From the NCBI GenBank assembly GCA_016710335.1, contig JADJXQ010000002.1, forward strand, positions 124,001 through 188,000: a DNA stretch of 64,000 nucleotides, given 5' to 3'. This document shows, in pieces, positions 54,194 through 63,719 of the stretch. A program made the translations under genes and the position numbers. Within the stretch, counting starts at the first letter, position 1. Every line of letters starts with the position of its first letter. This DNA is from Rhodospirillales bacterium. Its GTDB lineage: Bacteria; Pseudomonadota; Alphaproteobacteria; Rhodospirillales; Defluviicoccaceae. The notes beneath the pieces were generated by a model. The model was not told the origin of the DNA, did not search any database, and was given only the letters and a program-made list of their open reading frames with translations.

Positions 54194-54975
54194 CAGGCGA
54201 TCTTCCGGCCCTCGGAGTGCAGCTGCCGTTGACGCTTCTGCTCATACATCTTGGCGTCGGCGCGGGCGAGCAGCTCGGGGCCCTCATCTCCGGGACGGTA
54301 CGGCAAGGCGCCGAAACTGGCGGCAATGCTGATGGTGCGGCCGTCAACGACCAGCACCGCCTCGTTGAGCAGCGCTTCCAGCACTCGCGCCCGGCTGTGT
54401 CCGCCGACCACCGACGCGCGGGTCAGGATGATCGCGAACTCGTCGCCGCCGAGGCGCCCGATGACATCGGTCGAGCGAATGTTCTGCACCAGCAACGACG
54501 CCACATGACGCAAGACCTCGTCCCCCACGGCATGGCCGAACGTGTCATTGATCGCCTTGAAGCCGTCGAGATCGACATACAATATCATGCCGGTCTCGTC
54601 GTGGCGGCGCGCCAGCGCCAGTGTCCTGTTCAGCTCAGATTCGAAGCCGCGGCGGTTCAGCAATCCGGTCAACTCGTCCGTGACCACCAGCTTCTGCAAC
54701 CGCCTGACCTGATCGCTCAGCAGCGCCAGCCTGCGCTCGACCCCTGCCGCCGCCGCCAGCGCTCGCTCCGCGGCGTCGTGGCGGAGCAGGGCGTCCACCC
54801 CGCTCCCGTCCGCGCCGTTCTCCACACTATTGACCAGCGCCGACAAAAGCGAAATCAGGTCGCTTCCACCCGCCACCATCTCCAGATCGTCATGGGGCTC
54901 ATGCTCAGTACCACCCACCTGTCTCACCTTCCTCTGCGCCGTCACTCTGCAACCAGTAATATAACCAAAGTACAT
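54193..54975 (-). CDS. Diguanylate cyclase (GGDEF domain)
   Basis: About 260 residues. The C-terminal GGDEF domain has DELTGLLNRRGFESEL, YVDLDGFKAINDTFGHAVGD and the active-site RLGGDEFAI, all intact, so it should make cyclic di-GMP. The N-terminal 100 residues have no recognised sensor and look coiled coil. The frame runs up to 55137, but ATG 54975 or a following GTG is more likely. A cyclic di-GMP enzyme near an exopolysaccharide locus could affect polymer production; this is inference. Confidence 0.88.
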   Translation of the reverse strand: MYFGYITGCRVTAQRKVRQVGGTEHEPHDDLEMVAGGSDLISLLSALVNSVENGADGSGVDALLRHDAAERALAAAAGVERRLALLSDQVRRLQKLVVTDELTGLLNRRGFESELNRTLALARRHDETGMILYVDLDGFKAINDTFGHAVGDEVLRHVASLLVQNIRSTDVIGRLGGDEFAIILTRASVVGGHSRARVLEALLNEAVLVVDGRTISIAASFGALPYRPGDEGPELLARADAKMYEQKRQRQLHSEGRKIA

Positions 54976-55269
54976 CTGTCCTCCGGATTTGCAACCCCTG
55001 TGCCAACCTCCGCACCCTGCACACCCTGCCGCAACGAGCCCCGATACATGACGGTCCGACCTGTGCGCTGCTTCCGCGATCACTCGGCGCGATCGAGATG
55101 CGCGAGCAGGCTCGGCAACTTGTTCCCGGTTGCACACAAGTTGCTGGGTTGGCGGAATTGGTTCGGGAACACGTACGCCAGCGATTCGTCACGCCAACCG
55201 CCGGCGGCAGTGGACAGCGCGGGGCCCCATGGCGGTATAATGGCAATCCCCGCCCGAGGATCATCTCCC

Positions 55270-56124
55270 GTGCCATTGCTGCCTTCAATCCGCCTACTGA
55301 TCCTGAAATCGACCGCGGTCGCGTCGTGCCTGATCCTGACGACGGCGATCGTGGCATTGTTGACGTGCAGCGGACGGGCCGCCGTCGCCGGCGAACTGCT
55401 TCCCCATCAAGCGTCATACCGGATGTCTCTCGCCACCGCCTCGCAGGCCTCGGCGCTGGTGGGAGCGCAGGGCGTCATGCTCTACCGCGCCGTCCGTGAC
55501 TGCGACGGCTGGACCGTCGAGAACACCACCTATATGCGGCTCAGCTATCAGAACGAGGCTGACGTCGACACCAAATGGACGTTCGCAAGCTGGGAATCCG
55601 TCGACGGCCGCGACTTCCGTTTCCATGCCCGGTTGATCGAGGACGGCGCTCTCGTGGAACGTCTGGAGGGCCACGCAAAGCTTAACGGCGACGGCAGCGG
55701 CGGCACTGCGGTGCTGACCCATCCGGAGGAGGTCGCGATCCCGCTGCCGCCTGGAACGCTGTTCCCGACGCATCACATGCGGGCGCTCATTGCCGCCGCC
55801 GAAGCGGGTGAGCAGACCTTCGCCCGCCTGTTGTTCGACGGCGCCAGTGCCGCCAATCCCTACCTGGTCAACGCGGTCATCCAGCCCGTGCCCGAGGCAG
55901 AACAGCGGTCCGCGGCCTTGGCGCTCAACCTCCCCCCCGTGCCGATGTGGATGATCGACCTCGGTTTCTTTCCGGAGCGCTCGCGCGAGCCGACGCCGGA
56001 GTTCGAATTGGGCGCCCGCCATCGGGCCGACGGCATTGCTGATCAAATTACTCAGCAGTTCGACGATTTCACCCTCAAGGTGGACTTGGAGACGCTCACT
56101 GTTTTGCCGAAACCGGCCTGTTGA
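55270..56124 (+). CDS. DUF1849/EipB-type periplasmic protein
   Basis: A protein of 284 residues with a hydrophobic export signal (STAVASCLILTTAIVALLTC) and the DUF1849 pattern: ELLPHQASYRMSLA, SALVGAQGVMLYRAVRDCDGW and a beta-rich body. EipB is an envelope-integrity protein in alphaproteobacteria, folding as a beta-spiral with a conserved disulfide. GTG 55270 has GAGGA nine bases upstream; ATG 55240 is in frame too. Its end overlaps the next gene by four bases. Confidence 0.78.
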   Translation: MPLLPSIRLLILKSTAVASCLILTTAIVALLTCSGRAAVAGELLPHQASYRMSLATASQASALVGAQGVMLYRAVRDCDGWTVENTTYMRLSYQNEADVDTKWTFASWESVDGRDFRFHARLIEDGALVERLEGHAKLNGDGSGGTAVLTHPEEVAIPLPPGTLFPTHHMRALIAAAEAGEQTFARLLFDGASAANPYLVNAVIQPVPEAEQRSAALALNLPPVPMWMIDLGFFPERSREPTPEFELGARHRADGIADQITQQFDDFTLKVDLETLTVLPKPAC

Positions 56125-57305
56125 CGGATGGTGACGGATCCTACCGCGAGGAACGTGTGGACTGCGATTTTCTGATCATCGGCGGCGGCATGGGCGGCGC
56201 CTCTGTCGCCGATGCGCTCGTGGCCGCGGCGCCACGGGCGCGCGTCGTTCTGCTCGAGCGGGAAGCGGCGGCCGGTTACCATGCCACCGGCCGTTCCGCC
56301 GCCCTCTTCCTGGAAGGCTATAAGGGGCCGGTGATCCGCGCCCTCGCCCGCGCCAGCCGTCGGTTCTTCGAGGCGCCGCCGACGGGATTCTGCGCCAATC
56401 CCCTGCTGACCCCTCGGGGCGCCCTGTACATCGCGCGCGAGGACCAGCGCACCGAGATCGAGCGCCGCCGCGCAGCAGCCGGCGGTGAGACGCAGGCGCC
56501 GACATTGATCGACGGCGCGACCGCCCGGGCGCTGGTGCCGGTCCTCCGACCCGAGGCCGTCGCGTGCGCCCTCTACGAGCCGGATGCGACGGACGTAGAT
56601 GTGGACGCCCTGTTACAAGGGTTTCTGAGGCGCTTTCGCGGCCTCGGCGGGCTGATGGTGACCGGGGCGACGGTGCGCCGATTGGAACGCCGCCGCGGGC
56701 GCTGGCGGGTGGACACGACGGCGGAGCGCTACACCGCGACGACGGTGGTCAACGCCGCCGGCGCCTGGGCGGATGACGTGGCCACGATGGCCGGAGTCGC
56801 CGCCATCGGCCTGGTGCCGAAGCGGCGCACGATTATCAGCTTCGATGGGCCGTCCGAAATCGACAGCCGGCGCTGGCCGTTCACCATAGGCGTCGACGAA
56901 GACCTCTACTTCAAGCCGGACGCCGGCCGCATCATCGCCAGCCCGTGCGACGAGACGCCGTCACCGGCATGTGACGCCCAGCCCGACGAATGGGACGTAG
57001 CAGTGGCCGCCGACCGCGTTCAAACCATCACCACCATGCACATCCAGCGCATCCACCACCGCTGGGCCGGGCTTCGGACCTTCGCCCGCGACGGCGTCCC
57101 CGTTGCCGGTCCCGATCCGGACGAGCCGAACTTCGTCTGGTATGCCGGCCAGGGCGGCGCAGGCATCATCACCTCTGCCGCGCTCGGCAGGATGACCGCA
57201 GCGCTGGCGACCGGGGCGGCCGTTCCCGCAGACATCGCCGCCCAGGGCGTGACCGCTGCAACGCTCGCGCCGGACCGCCTGCGGACCTCCGCCGAGGCCA
57301 ATTAG
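56121..57305 (+). CDS. FAD-dependent oxidoreductase (DAO family)
   Basis: The 394-residue flavoenzyme has the dinucleotide motif FLIIGGGMGGASVADAL, then REAAAGYHATGRSAALF, VNAAGAWADDVA and the C-terminal GQGGAGIITSAALG of D-amino acid/glycine-oxidase-like proteins. The substrate could be an amino acid or amine. The assigned start is TTG 56121 overlapping the previous stop; a GTG a few codons inside is also possible. Confidence 0.87.
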   Translation: MTDGDGSYREERVDCDFLIIGGGMGGASVADALVAAAPRARVVLLEREAAAGYHATGRSAALFLEGYKGPVIRALARASRRFFEAPPTGFCANPLLTPRGALYIAREDQRTEIERRRAAAGGETQAPTLIDGATARALVPVLRPEAVACALYEPDATDVDVDALLQGFLRRFRGLGGLMVTGATVRRLERRRGRWRVDTTAERYTATTVVNAAGAWADDVATMAGVAAIGLVPKRRTIISFDGPSEIDSRRWPFTIGVDEDLYFKPDAGRIIASPCDETPSPACDAQPDEWDVAVAADRVQTITTMHIQRIHHRWAGLRTFARDGVPVAGPDPDEPNFVWYAGQGGAGIITSAALGRMTAALATGAAVPADIAAQGVTAATLAPDRLRTSAEAN

Positions 57306-57324
57306 AGCGGCATGACGCCTCTTT

Positions 57325-58509
57325 CTACGGCATCAACCAGCGGACTTCGGCCATGTGCCGTTCGCTGGCGTCAAGGTCTTCATGGGCGCGGTGAAGCCAG
57401 GCTTCGCCCCAATAGAAGAAGCAGCTGGTTTCGGCCCGCAGCAGCCGCCAGCGCGCCTGATCCAGATGCAGACTAATCCCCTCATCGGTGACGCGGCTCA
57501 CCGAAGCCTGGTCGAGCAACTGCCGGAACTCCTTGCTGACGGCGTGCACGCGGGCCAAGGCGCTGCGTTGCGGACGCGAGCCCTGCCACTGGTGAAAGTT
57601 CCAGCCGTGGTGCTCGTCGGTGTTCCAGGCGCCGCGGCGGATGGTCACGCGCCCGTGGACGCCAAAACGGTCTAGATATTCAGTGATGAACGTCGGCCGC
57701 AGGCGGGACTCGCCGCGGCGGATCGCCTCCATCGCTTCCCGATAGAACGATTGCCAAAAGTTGCCGGCCAAATCGGCGTTGAGGAACCAGCCGCCGGTGT
57801 CGCCGTTGGTGGCGGTAGTGACCAGCGGCGGATAGTCGCAAAACTTGGTGCGTTCGATCAGTTCGTGATGAAACCAGCCATGGTCCATGCCCGACTGCTG
57901 AGCGTTCGACAGGTCGCGGTCGCGCACCACGACGATGATCTGGTGGCCATCGTATTCCGCGATATGCGGCCGGTAGCGCAGGTCCTGCCACGGCATCGGG
58001 TTGACCGGGTCCACATATTCGCTGTCGACCATGACATAGCGATAACCGAATGCCTTGAGATGCGGGATCAGCTCCATGCAGAAACCCATTTCGGGCGGCC
58101 AGAAGCCCGCGAAATGGTCTTTTCGGAAGGCGTGGCTGGCGAGTTGCCGCCAACGCTCCAGGTGGTCATCCCAATCCGCTTCGGGGACCAGCGGCAGCAC
58201 CGGGTTGTAGTAGGGCGCGCCGAGCATCTCGAACAGCTTCTCATTCTGCAAGGCCCAAAGCAGCGACCCGCAGTCGATGGTCCCGCGCGTGCGGCGCTGG
58301 AACTCGGGACTTGCCAAGGACTCAAGAAGCGTGCCGGACATCGCCAGATGAACGCGGGCGATATCTTCATAGGGCCACAGCGCGCGCGGGATGCGATCGT
58401 AAGCGAGCAGGATCTCATTAGCCGCCCGGTCGCCGCTGTCGAGCAAATGATCCAGGTTGCTTGGCGGCTGGTGCAGGTTGAGCACCAGCGCGTGATAGAT
58501 CTCGCTCAT
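57325..58509 (-). CDS. GH57-family glycoside hydrolase
   Basis: The 394-residue protein starts SEIYHALVLNLHQPP, the GH57 region I motif, and contains GFWPPEMGF, NGDTGGWF and HGWNFHQW, plus a C-terminal AETSCFFYWG. GH57 enzymes act on alpha-glucans (amylases, branching or 4-alpha-glucanotransferases). It has no signal peptide, so acts in the cytoplasm, perhaps on glycogen. ATG 58509 begins right at the domain; the frame extends 9 codons further. It shares HQP and AETSCxxYWG motifs with the gene at 59967-61461. Confidence 0.86.
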   Translation of the reverse strand: MSEIYHALVLNLHQPPSNLDHLLDSGDRAANEILLAYDRIPRALWPYEDIARVHLAMSGTLLESLASPEFQRRTRGTIDCGSLLWALQNEKLFEMLGAPYYNPVLPLVPEADWDDHLERWRQLASHAFRKDHFAGFWPPEMGFCMELIPHLKAFGYRYVMVDSEYVDPVNPMPWQDLRYRPHIAEYDGHQIIVVVRDRDLSNAQQSGMDHGWFHHELIERTKFCDYPPLVTTATNGDTGGWFLNADLAGNFWQSFYREAMEAIRRGESRLRPTFITEYLDRFGVHGRVTIRRGAWNTDEHHGWNFHQWQGSRPQRSALARVHAVSKEFRQLLDQASVSRVTDEGISLHLDQARWRLLRAETSCFFYWGEAWLHRAHEDLDASERHMAEVRWLMP

Positions 58510-58717
58510 CACGGTCCTTTCGCCGTCTGTCGTCATCCCGGTCGTGAAGCCGCGGCGACCGCCCCGGCAGCGTTCTCCGCGCGCAGGCGCCGGCCAAAAT
58601 CGAACCTTCAGCGAAGCGGGTCGCGGGGATCACTGGATCAACGCTATGTTAACCGGCATTGCTTTCTAATGCTAAGCCGACATTCAGTCGAGGGTCGCTG
58701 GCGGATCGGGCACAAGC

Positions 58718-59830
58718 ATGACTTCACCCCTGAGCAGCGTCTCCGGTTTCGACTTCCAACGCGCCACCGTGCTCGCCGGGATTCAGAAACAGTTCAACCG
58801 GCGTGTCGCCGAACGATCGGCGGTGATCAACTCGGACTATGCCGTCAAGATCGGCGCGGTGCAGCGAGATATCCCGAGGTGGGAGGCGTTCCGCGACGAT
58901 CTGGATAAGACGCGGATCATCGTCGCAGGTGCGCTTGGCCGCCTGAAAAGCATCCAGTCGATGCTCGACCAAACCATTCAGACCGTCAACAAGGCCCGCC
59001 TCGATCCCGACATCGAAAGCACTCATGAAGGCTATCGATCGACTTTCGATTCCTACCTCAGATCGATCCGCTCGCGATCCGATTCCAACAATGATACTCC
59101 CAACCTGCTCGGAAACACGGGCGCCCGCGAATTGGCGGTGCCGCTTTCGGTCAACGGCGCCATCATGCCGGTCCGCCAGAGCTACATGGGCACCAGCTAC
59201 AGCATCGTCGACGATGACGGCTATCTGTGGCGCCCGGACTACAAAGGCGAACTGCTTCGGCGTTATGACAGCTATCCGGACACTCCCACCAACATCTCCG
59301 GCAACCTGTCCACGGGCATACGCCTCGACAGCGCCGACGGCAGCGACGTCAGCTTCACCATTGCGCCAGGCACTGCCGGCGCCAAGCAGTACAGCGGCAC
59401 CCTCGCCGTCGAAGGCAACGGCGCCTTCGACGCCTGGTACTACGACGGGCTGGCCACCGCCGAAGGACGTGAGCGCGCCCTTGTCGACCTCGACTCCGCC
59501 AAAGCCACGATCAAGGCGCAGATCCAGCGCTACCAGGGGGTCTTGACCGGCATCGACCACCAGGCGCGCCGCGCCTCCGGCGTCATCAAGGAGGTGCAGG
59601 AGAGAACAATCAAGCTGGTCGCCGAACAGGAAAAAGCCAGCGCCCGCGCCCAGGCGGAAGGCCAGCAGCAGTTGAACGCGGTCGCCGACGCCATCGCCCA
59701 CAGCCAGGCGATGAGCGGTCTGTTCGTCAACATGCTGGGCATGTACAAGGTCGACCAGGGCAGCAACCAGTTGGTTGGAACCAATGCTGCCGCCCGCGTG
59801 TTCGGCGCCTTCGTCGACTTGGGAGTCTAA
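58718..59830 (+). CDS. Unknown protein with helical ends and beta centre (flagellin-like layout)
   Basis: The 370-residue protein has long amphipathic helices at both ends (residues about 10-100 and 265-345, Gln/Ala-rich C-terminally) and a Gly/Asp/Ser-rich beta-looking middle (GYLWRPDYKGELLRRYDSYPD; ISGNLSTGIRLDSADGSD). This resembles flagellin or hook-associated proteins in outline, but the sequences do not match those I know. There is no signal peptide and no cysteine. It sits between two GH57 genes with no flagellar genes in view. Confidence 0.7.
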   Translation: MTSPLSSVSGFDFQRATVLAGIQKQFNRRVAERSAVINSDYAVKIGAVQRDIPRWEAFRDDLDKTRIIVAGALGRLKSIQSMLDQTIQTVNKARLDPDIESTHEGYRSTFDSYLRSIRSRSDSNNDTPNLLGNTGARELAVPLSVNGAIMPVRQSYMGTSYSIVDDDGYLWRPDYKGELLRRYDSYPDTPTNISGNLSTGIRLDSADGSDVSFTIAPGTAGAKQYSGTLAVEGNGAFDAWYYDGLATAEGRERALVDLDSAKATIKAQIQRYQGVLTGIDHQARRASGVIKEVQERTIKLVAEQEKASARAQAEGQQQLNAVADAIAHSQAMSGLFVNMLGMYKVDQGSNQLVGTNAAARVFGAFVDLGV

Positions 59831-59966
59831 GTTCGGGACGTACAAGACCCGGCAATACCGCCCGCCTCTTTCGTTCCCGCCATTGCGCCCCACATACCGT
59901 TCGGCAGCGTCTTATTTCACGGCGACGCTTCGCTCCTCAATCCTTGACGCAGGAGGACCGCGCCCC

Positions 59967-61461
59967 ATGACCGCTGCCGACCGACGCCCACTGGATGTCG
60001 TCGAGCTTCCGGAAACCGTTGACGGCCTCCCCAATATCGCCGGCTCCGAGGATGTTGTCGAAGCGGCGGTTCGGCGGGGGGCCGAAGCGCCGGTTTACGC
60101 ACCCGCGGGCGGCATCGACTTCGGCGCCGTCAAGTCCGCCTTCGCCATCGCGCTCCACATGCATCAGCCGCTGATCCCGGCCGGCGGCAGCGACCTTGGG
60201 ACAGCCGAGATCATCTCCAATCTCAAGCACATGTGGGATCATCAGGGGATGGGCGACAACCACAACGCGCCGGTGTTCGCCCGGTGCTACCAGCGCATCG
60301 GCGAGTTCATCCCGCAACTCCTCCATGAGGGTGCGCAGCCGCGCGTCATGCTGGAGTACTCGGGGACGCTGCTGCACGGGCTCCGGCACATGGGCCAACA
60401 CGAGGTCATCGACACGCTCAAAGCGGTGACCAGTGACCCCGACACCCGCCACGCCGTCGAGTGGTTGGGCTGTCCCTGGGGCCACGCGGTGGCGCCGTCC
60501 ACCCCGGTGCAGGATTTCCGGCTGCACGTCCGCGCCTGGCAGCATCATTTCGCAGCCGTGTTCGGCATCGCGGCACTGGAGCGGGTGCGGGGGTTCTCGC
60601 CCTCCGAGATGGCGCTGCCGAACCACCCGGAAGTCGCCTACGAGTTCGTAAAGACCTTGAGGGAGTGCGGCTACCGGTGGGTTCTGGTCCAGGAGCACAC
60701 GGTTGAGAGCCCCGAGACCGGCGAGGTCCCGGAGGCCAAGCACCTGCCCCACCGCCTGGTCTGCCGCAACTCGGCCGGCGACAGCGCCGAGATCGTCGCC
60801 CTGATCAAGACCCAGGGTTCCGACACCAAGCTGGTCGGGCAGATGCAGCCGTACTACGAGGCGAAGACGCTCGCGCGACGGGAGGTTGCCGGCAGAAGCG
60901 CCGCAGCTGGTGGTCCAGATCGCCGATGGCGAGAATGGCGGTGTCATGATGAACGAATTTCCGAGCAAGTACTTCGAGGTGATGCGGCAAGCATCCGGCT
61001 CCGCGACGCCGATCATGAACGGCAGCGAATACCTGGAACATCTGTTCGCCTCCGGCATTGAGCCCGCGGACCTGCCAACCCTACAGCCGCTCCACCAGAA
61101 GAAGATCTGGGACCGGATGCAACCCGGCGACGGCTCCGAGACGCTCGATGCGGTCATTGAAGCCTGCAAGCGCGATGACCGCCAGTTCCACATGGATGGC
61201 GGCAGCTGGACCAACGACCTTTCCTGGGTGCGCGGCTACGAGGACGTGCTGACCGCCATGGACCGCGCCAGCTCGGCATTCTACGAAAAGGTCCTGAAGC
61301 CGAAACGGCCCACCGACGAGCACCGTTACCGCAACGCTCTGTTCCATCTTTTGTCGGCGGAGACCAGTTGCTACCGCTACTGGGGCCAGGGAACCTGGAC
61401 CGACTACGGCCGCGAACTCTGCCGCCGCGCCGAAGCGATCGTCCAGCACGACTACCCCTGA
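59967..61461 (+). CDS. GH57-family glycoside hydrolase, frameshifted
   Basis: The first frame (59967 to about 60880) has FAIALHMHQPLIP, GLRHMGQHEV, CPWGHAVAPS and GFSPSEMALP of GH57. After about 60880 the homologous sequence continues in the next frame: LPAEAPQLVVQIADGENGG, MMNEFPSKYFEVM and AETSCYRYWG, ending at 61461. One extra base (or two missing) near 60870-60890 explains this. The start ATG 59967 follows AGGAGGA. With the break the catalytic domain is incomplete; assembly error is possible. It is a paralogue of 57325-58509. Confidence 0.82.
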
Positions 61462-61631
61462 ATCCGGCGCTGTCCAGGCGTCCAATCAGGCGCTGAGGCA
61501 GACGGTCATATCCTGGGGGGTGATGTCGCGGGAGCCCCCCTTGCAGCACGACCAAGTCGTGCCGCAAGTGGGAGCTCCCGGAGCCGTGCGGGATTAAGAC
61601 GTTCGCCCGCGGATCACGACCTGCAGCGTCC

Positions 61632-62078
61632 TCATGTCGTCCTGGTCATGCGAAACACCGCACCGGCCAGCGCACGCGGATCCAGCGTCGCGTCCTGAGT
61701 GTTCTGCAGCTCTTCATAGACAGCAACGCACACGTCGGCGAAGCGCTTGCCGTCAATGGGATCGCTCAGCGACTGACAAGCGTCGAAGACGCCGGCGATG
61801 GCGAGGTGCAGGGCTTGGCGGTCGATCGACAGGCCCTGATCCATCTCACCGCGACCGCTCGCCAGCCACTCCGATGAGACGCCGAGGGCGTGGGCGATTT
61901 CGACGAGGTGCTTCGTCCTGGTGATTGCGGCCGTCTCCAGCTGGGCGATGGTGCCCTGGCTGACGCCAGCCCGTTTGGCGAGTTCGGCTTGGCTCCAGCC
62001 AAGCTCAATACGGCGTCTGTGGATGCGCTCCCCAAGTGGCGCCACGTAAGCATGATCCATAACCTGAGTCTCCGTCAT
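61632..62078 (-). CDS. XRE-family transcriptional regulator
   Basis: The 148-residue protein has an N-terminal helix-turn-helix (GERIHRRRIELGWSQAELAKRAGVSQGTIAQLE, about residues 16-50) typical of Cro/C1-type repressors, and a helical C-terminal half with no known ligand domain. Phage-like in style, but no phage genes are seen. Target unknown. Confidence 0.85.
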   Translation of the reverse strand: MTETQVMDHAYVAPLGERIHRRRIELGWSQAELAKRAGVSQGTIAQLETAAITRTKHLVEIAHALGVSSEWLASGRGEMDQGLSIDRQALHLAIAGVFDACQSLSDPIDGKRFADVCVAVYEELQNTQDATLDPRALAGAVFRMTRTT

Positions 62079-62395
62079 AAGGACCTGCCCCCGCTGCGAT
62101 CCGTTCTAACACGCAATATGGCAACAAGATATCAGATTTCCAAGAAATTACTTCTTCGGCCGGATGAAGCGGGATTAAATAACGCGGAAGTCGCACGCCG
62201 AGCCTCGGCGATCAGCGTTTCGATACCAACTATCCAAGACGTTCGCGGAAGGTTTATATTGGCCCTTGGCAATAGAACCCTCGCACGGCGGGAACCCTTC
62301 CTCCCACCGCAAATCGCGCGCCGATCACGATCTCGGCGCCCGCGCCGGGTCTTGCGGTGCAGCCGGAACCGCCGGGCCGCCCCGGTTCGCGCGCC
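62079..62395. other. Intergenic region
   Basis: About 317 bases between the XRE gene start and the end of dctM. The first 170 bases are AT-rich and likely hold the XRE promoter. I see no clear terminator after dctM and no gene. Confidence 0.4.
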
Positions 62396-63715
62396 CTACC
62401 AAAGGAGACGCACCAGCCACAAGGTGAGGCCGGGAAAGAACACGTGCAGCATTACGCGCACCAGGCCGACCATGAAGAACGGCACCACCCCGCGGAATGA
62501 GTCCAAGAGAGTGACGCCGGGCGCCAACTGGTTGATGACAAACACGTTGAGGCCGACCGGCGGAGTGATCAAGCCGAGTTCTACGACCATAAGCGCGATG
62601 ATCCCGAACCAGATCGCGCTTTCCTCACCGGTAAGACCGAGGTCGAGGGAAGTGACGATTGGGAAGAAAATGGGCACCGTGAGCAGGATCATCGACATGC
62701 TGTCCATCAGGCACCCGAGCACCAGGTAGAGCATCACGATCACCCAGATCACGAAGTACGGCGACAGCGACATCTCGACGATCATCGCCGCGGCATCCAT
62801 CGGCATGCGCGTATGAGCGAGGAAGGCGTTATAGATTTCGGCGCCGAGCAGGACCAGGAAGATCATCGCCGTCGTTTCGGCGGTGGCGCGGAGGCAGGTC
62901 ATCAGATCCCGCCAGCCGAGCGCGCCGCGGGCGACGGCGAGCAACCCCGTCGCGAAGGCGCCGACCGCGGCCCCTTCGGTCGGCGTGAAGAACCCGCCGT
63001 AGATGCCGCCGACGACGACGCCGAAGATCAGCGCCACCGGCCAAATGTCGACCAGCGAGCGCAGCCGCACTCCCATGCTCGAGCGGTCGGCAGCGGGCCC
63101 CTCCTCGGGATTGGCGCCGACGTAGACGGCGATGGCGATCATGAAGCCGGCGACCGCGATCGCCGCCGGGACGAGCGCGGCGATGAACATCTTGGCGATG
63201 CTCTGCTCTGTGAGGATGGCGTAGATGACCAGGATCACCGACGGCGGGATGAGGATACCGAGGGTGCCGCCGGCCGCCAGCGAACCGGTCGAGAGTGCGC
63301 CCGAGTACCCGAAGCGCTGCATTTCCGGCAGCGCAACCTTGGCCATTGTCGCCGCCGTCGCAAGCGACGATCCGCAGATTGCTCCGAACCCGGCGCATCC
63401 GCCGATGCCGGCCATGGCGAGCCCGCCGCGGAAGTGGCCGATCCAGGCGTTGGCTGCCTGAAACAACGCCCGCGACAGCCCGGCGTGCGAGGCAAACTGC
63501 CCCATCAGGATGAACAGCGGAATGACGGAGAGCGAATAGCTGTTGAACAGAAAATACGGGCTGGTCTTGAGGTAGTGCAGCAGCGGCGCGAGGCCGTTGA
63601 TCACAATATATCCGCCGCCGCCGACCAGGATCATGGCGACGCCGATGGGGATGCGGAGCGCCATCAGCACCAACATGAACGGGAAACTGACGACGCCGAT
63701 CGCGAACGTGCTCAC
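62396..63715 (-). CDS. dctM: TRAP transporter large permease (DctM)
   Basis: About 439 residues with 11-12 membrane helices and the DctM signature GGCAGFGAICGSSLATAATMAKVALPEM and GGTLGILIPPS. With a DctQ small subunit and a periplasmic binding protein it imports organic acids using the sodium gradient. GTG 63715 (VSTFAIGVVSF) begins at the family N terminus, four bases from the dctQ stop; the longer frame overlaps dctQ. Confidence 0.93.
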   Translation of the reverse strand: MSTFAIGVVSFPFMLVLMALRIPIGVAMILVGGGGYIVINGLAPLLHYLKTSPYFLFNSYSLSVIPLFILMGQFASHAGLSRALFQAANAWIGHFRGGLAMAGIGGCAGFGAICGSSLATAATMAKVALPEMQRFGYSGALSTGSLAAGGTLGILIPPSVILVIYAILTEQSIAKMFIAALVPAAIAVAGFMIAIAVYVGANPEEGPAADRSSMGVRLRSLVDIWPVALIFGVVVGGIYGGFFTPTEGAAVGAFATGLLAVARGALGWRDLMTCLRATAETTAMIFLVLLGAEIYNAFLAHTRMPMDAAAMIVEMSLSPYFVIWVIVMLYLVLGCLMDSMSMILLTVPIFFPIVTSLDLGLTGEESAIWFGIIALMVVELGLITPPVGLNVFVINQLAPGVTLLDSFRGVVPFFMVGLVRVMLHVFFPGLTLWLVRLLW

Positions 63716-63719
63716 GGAG

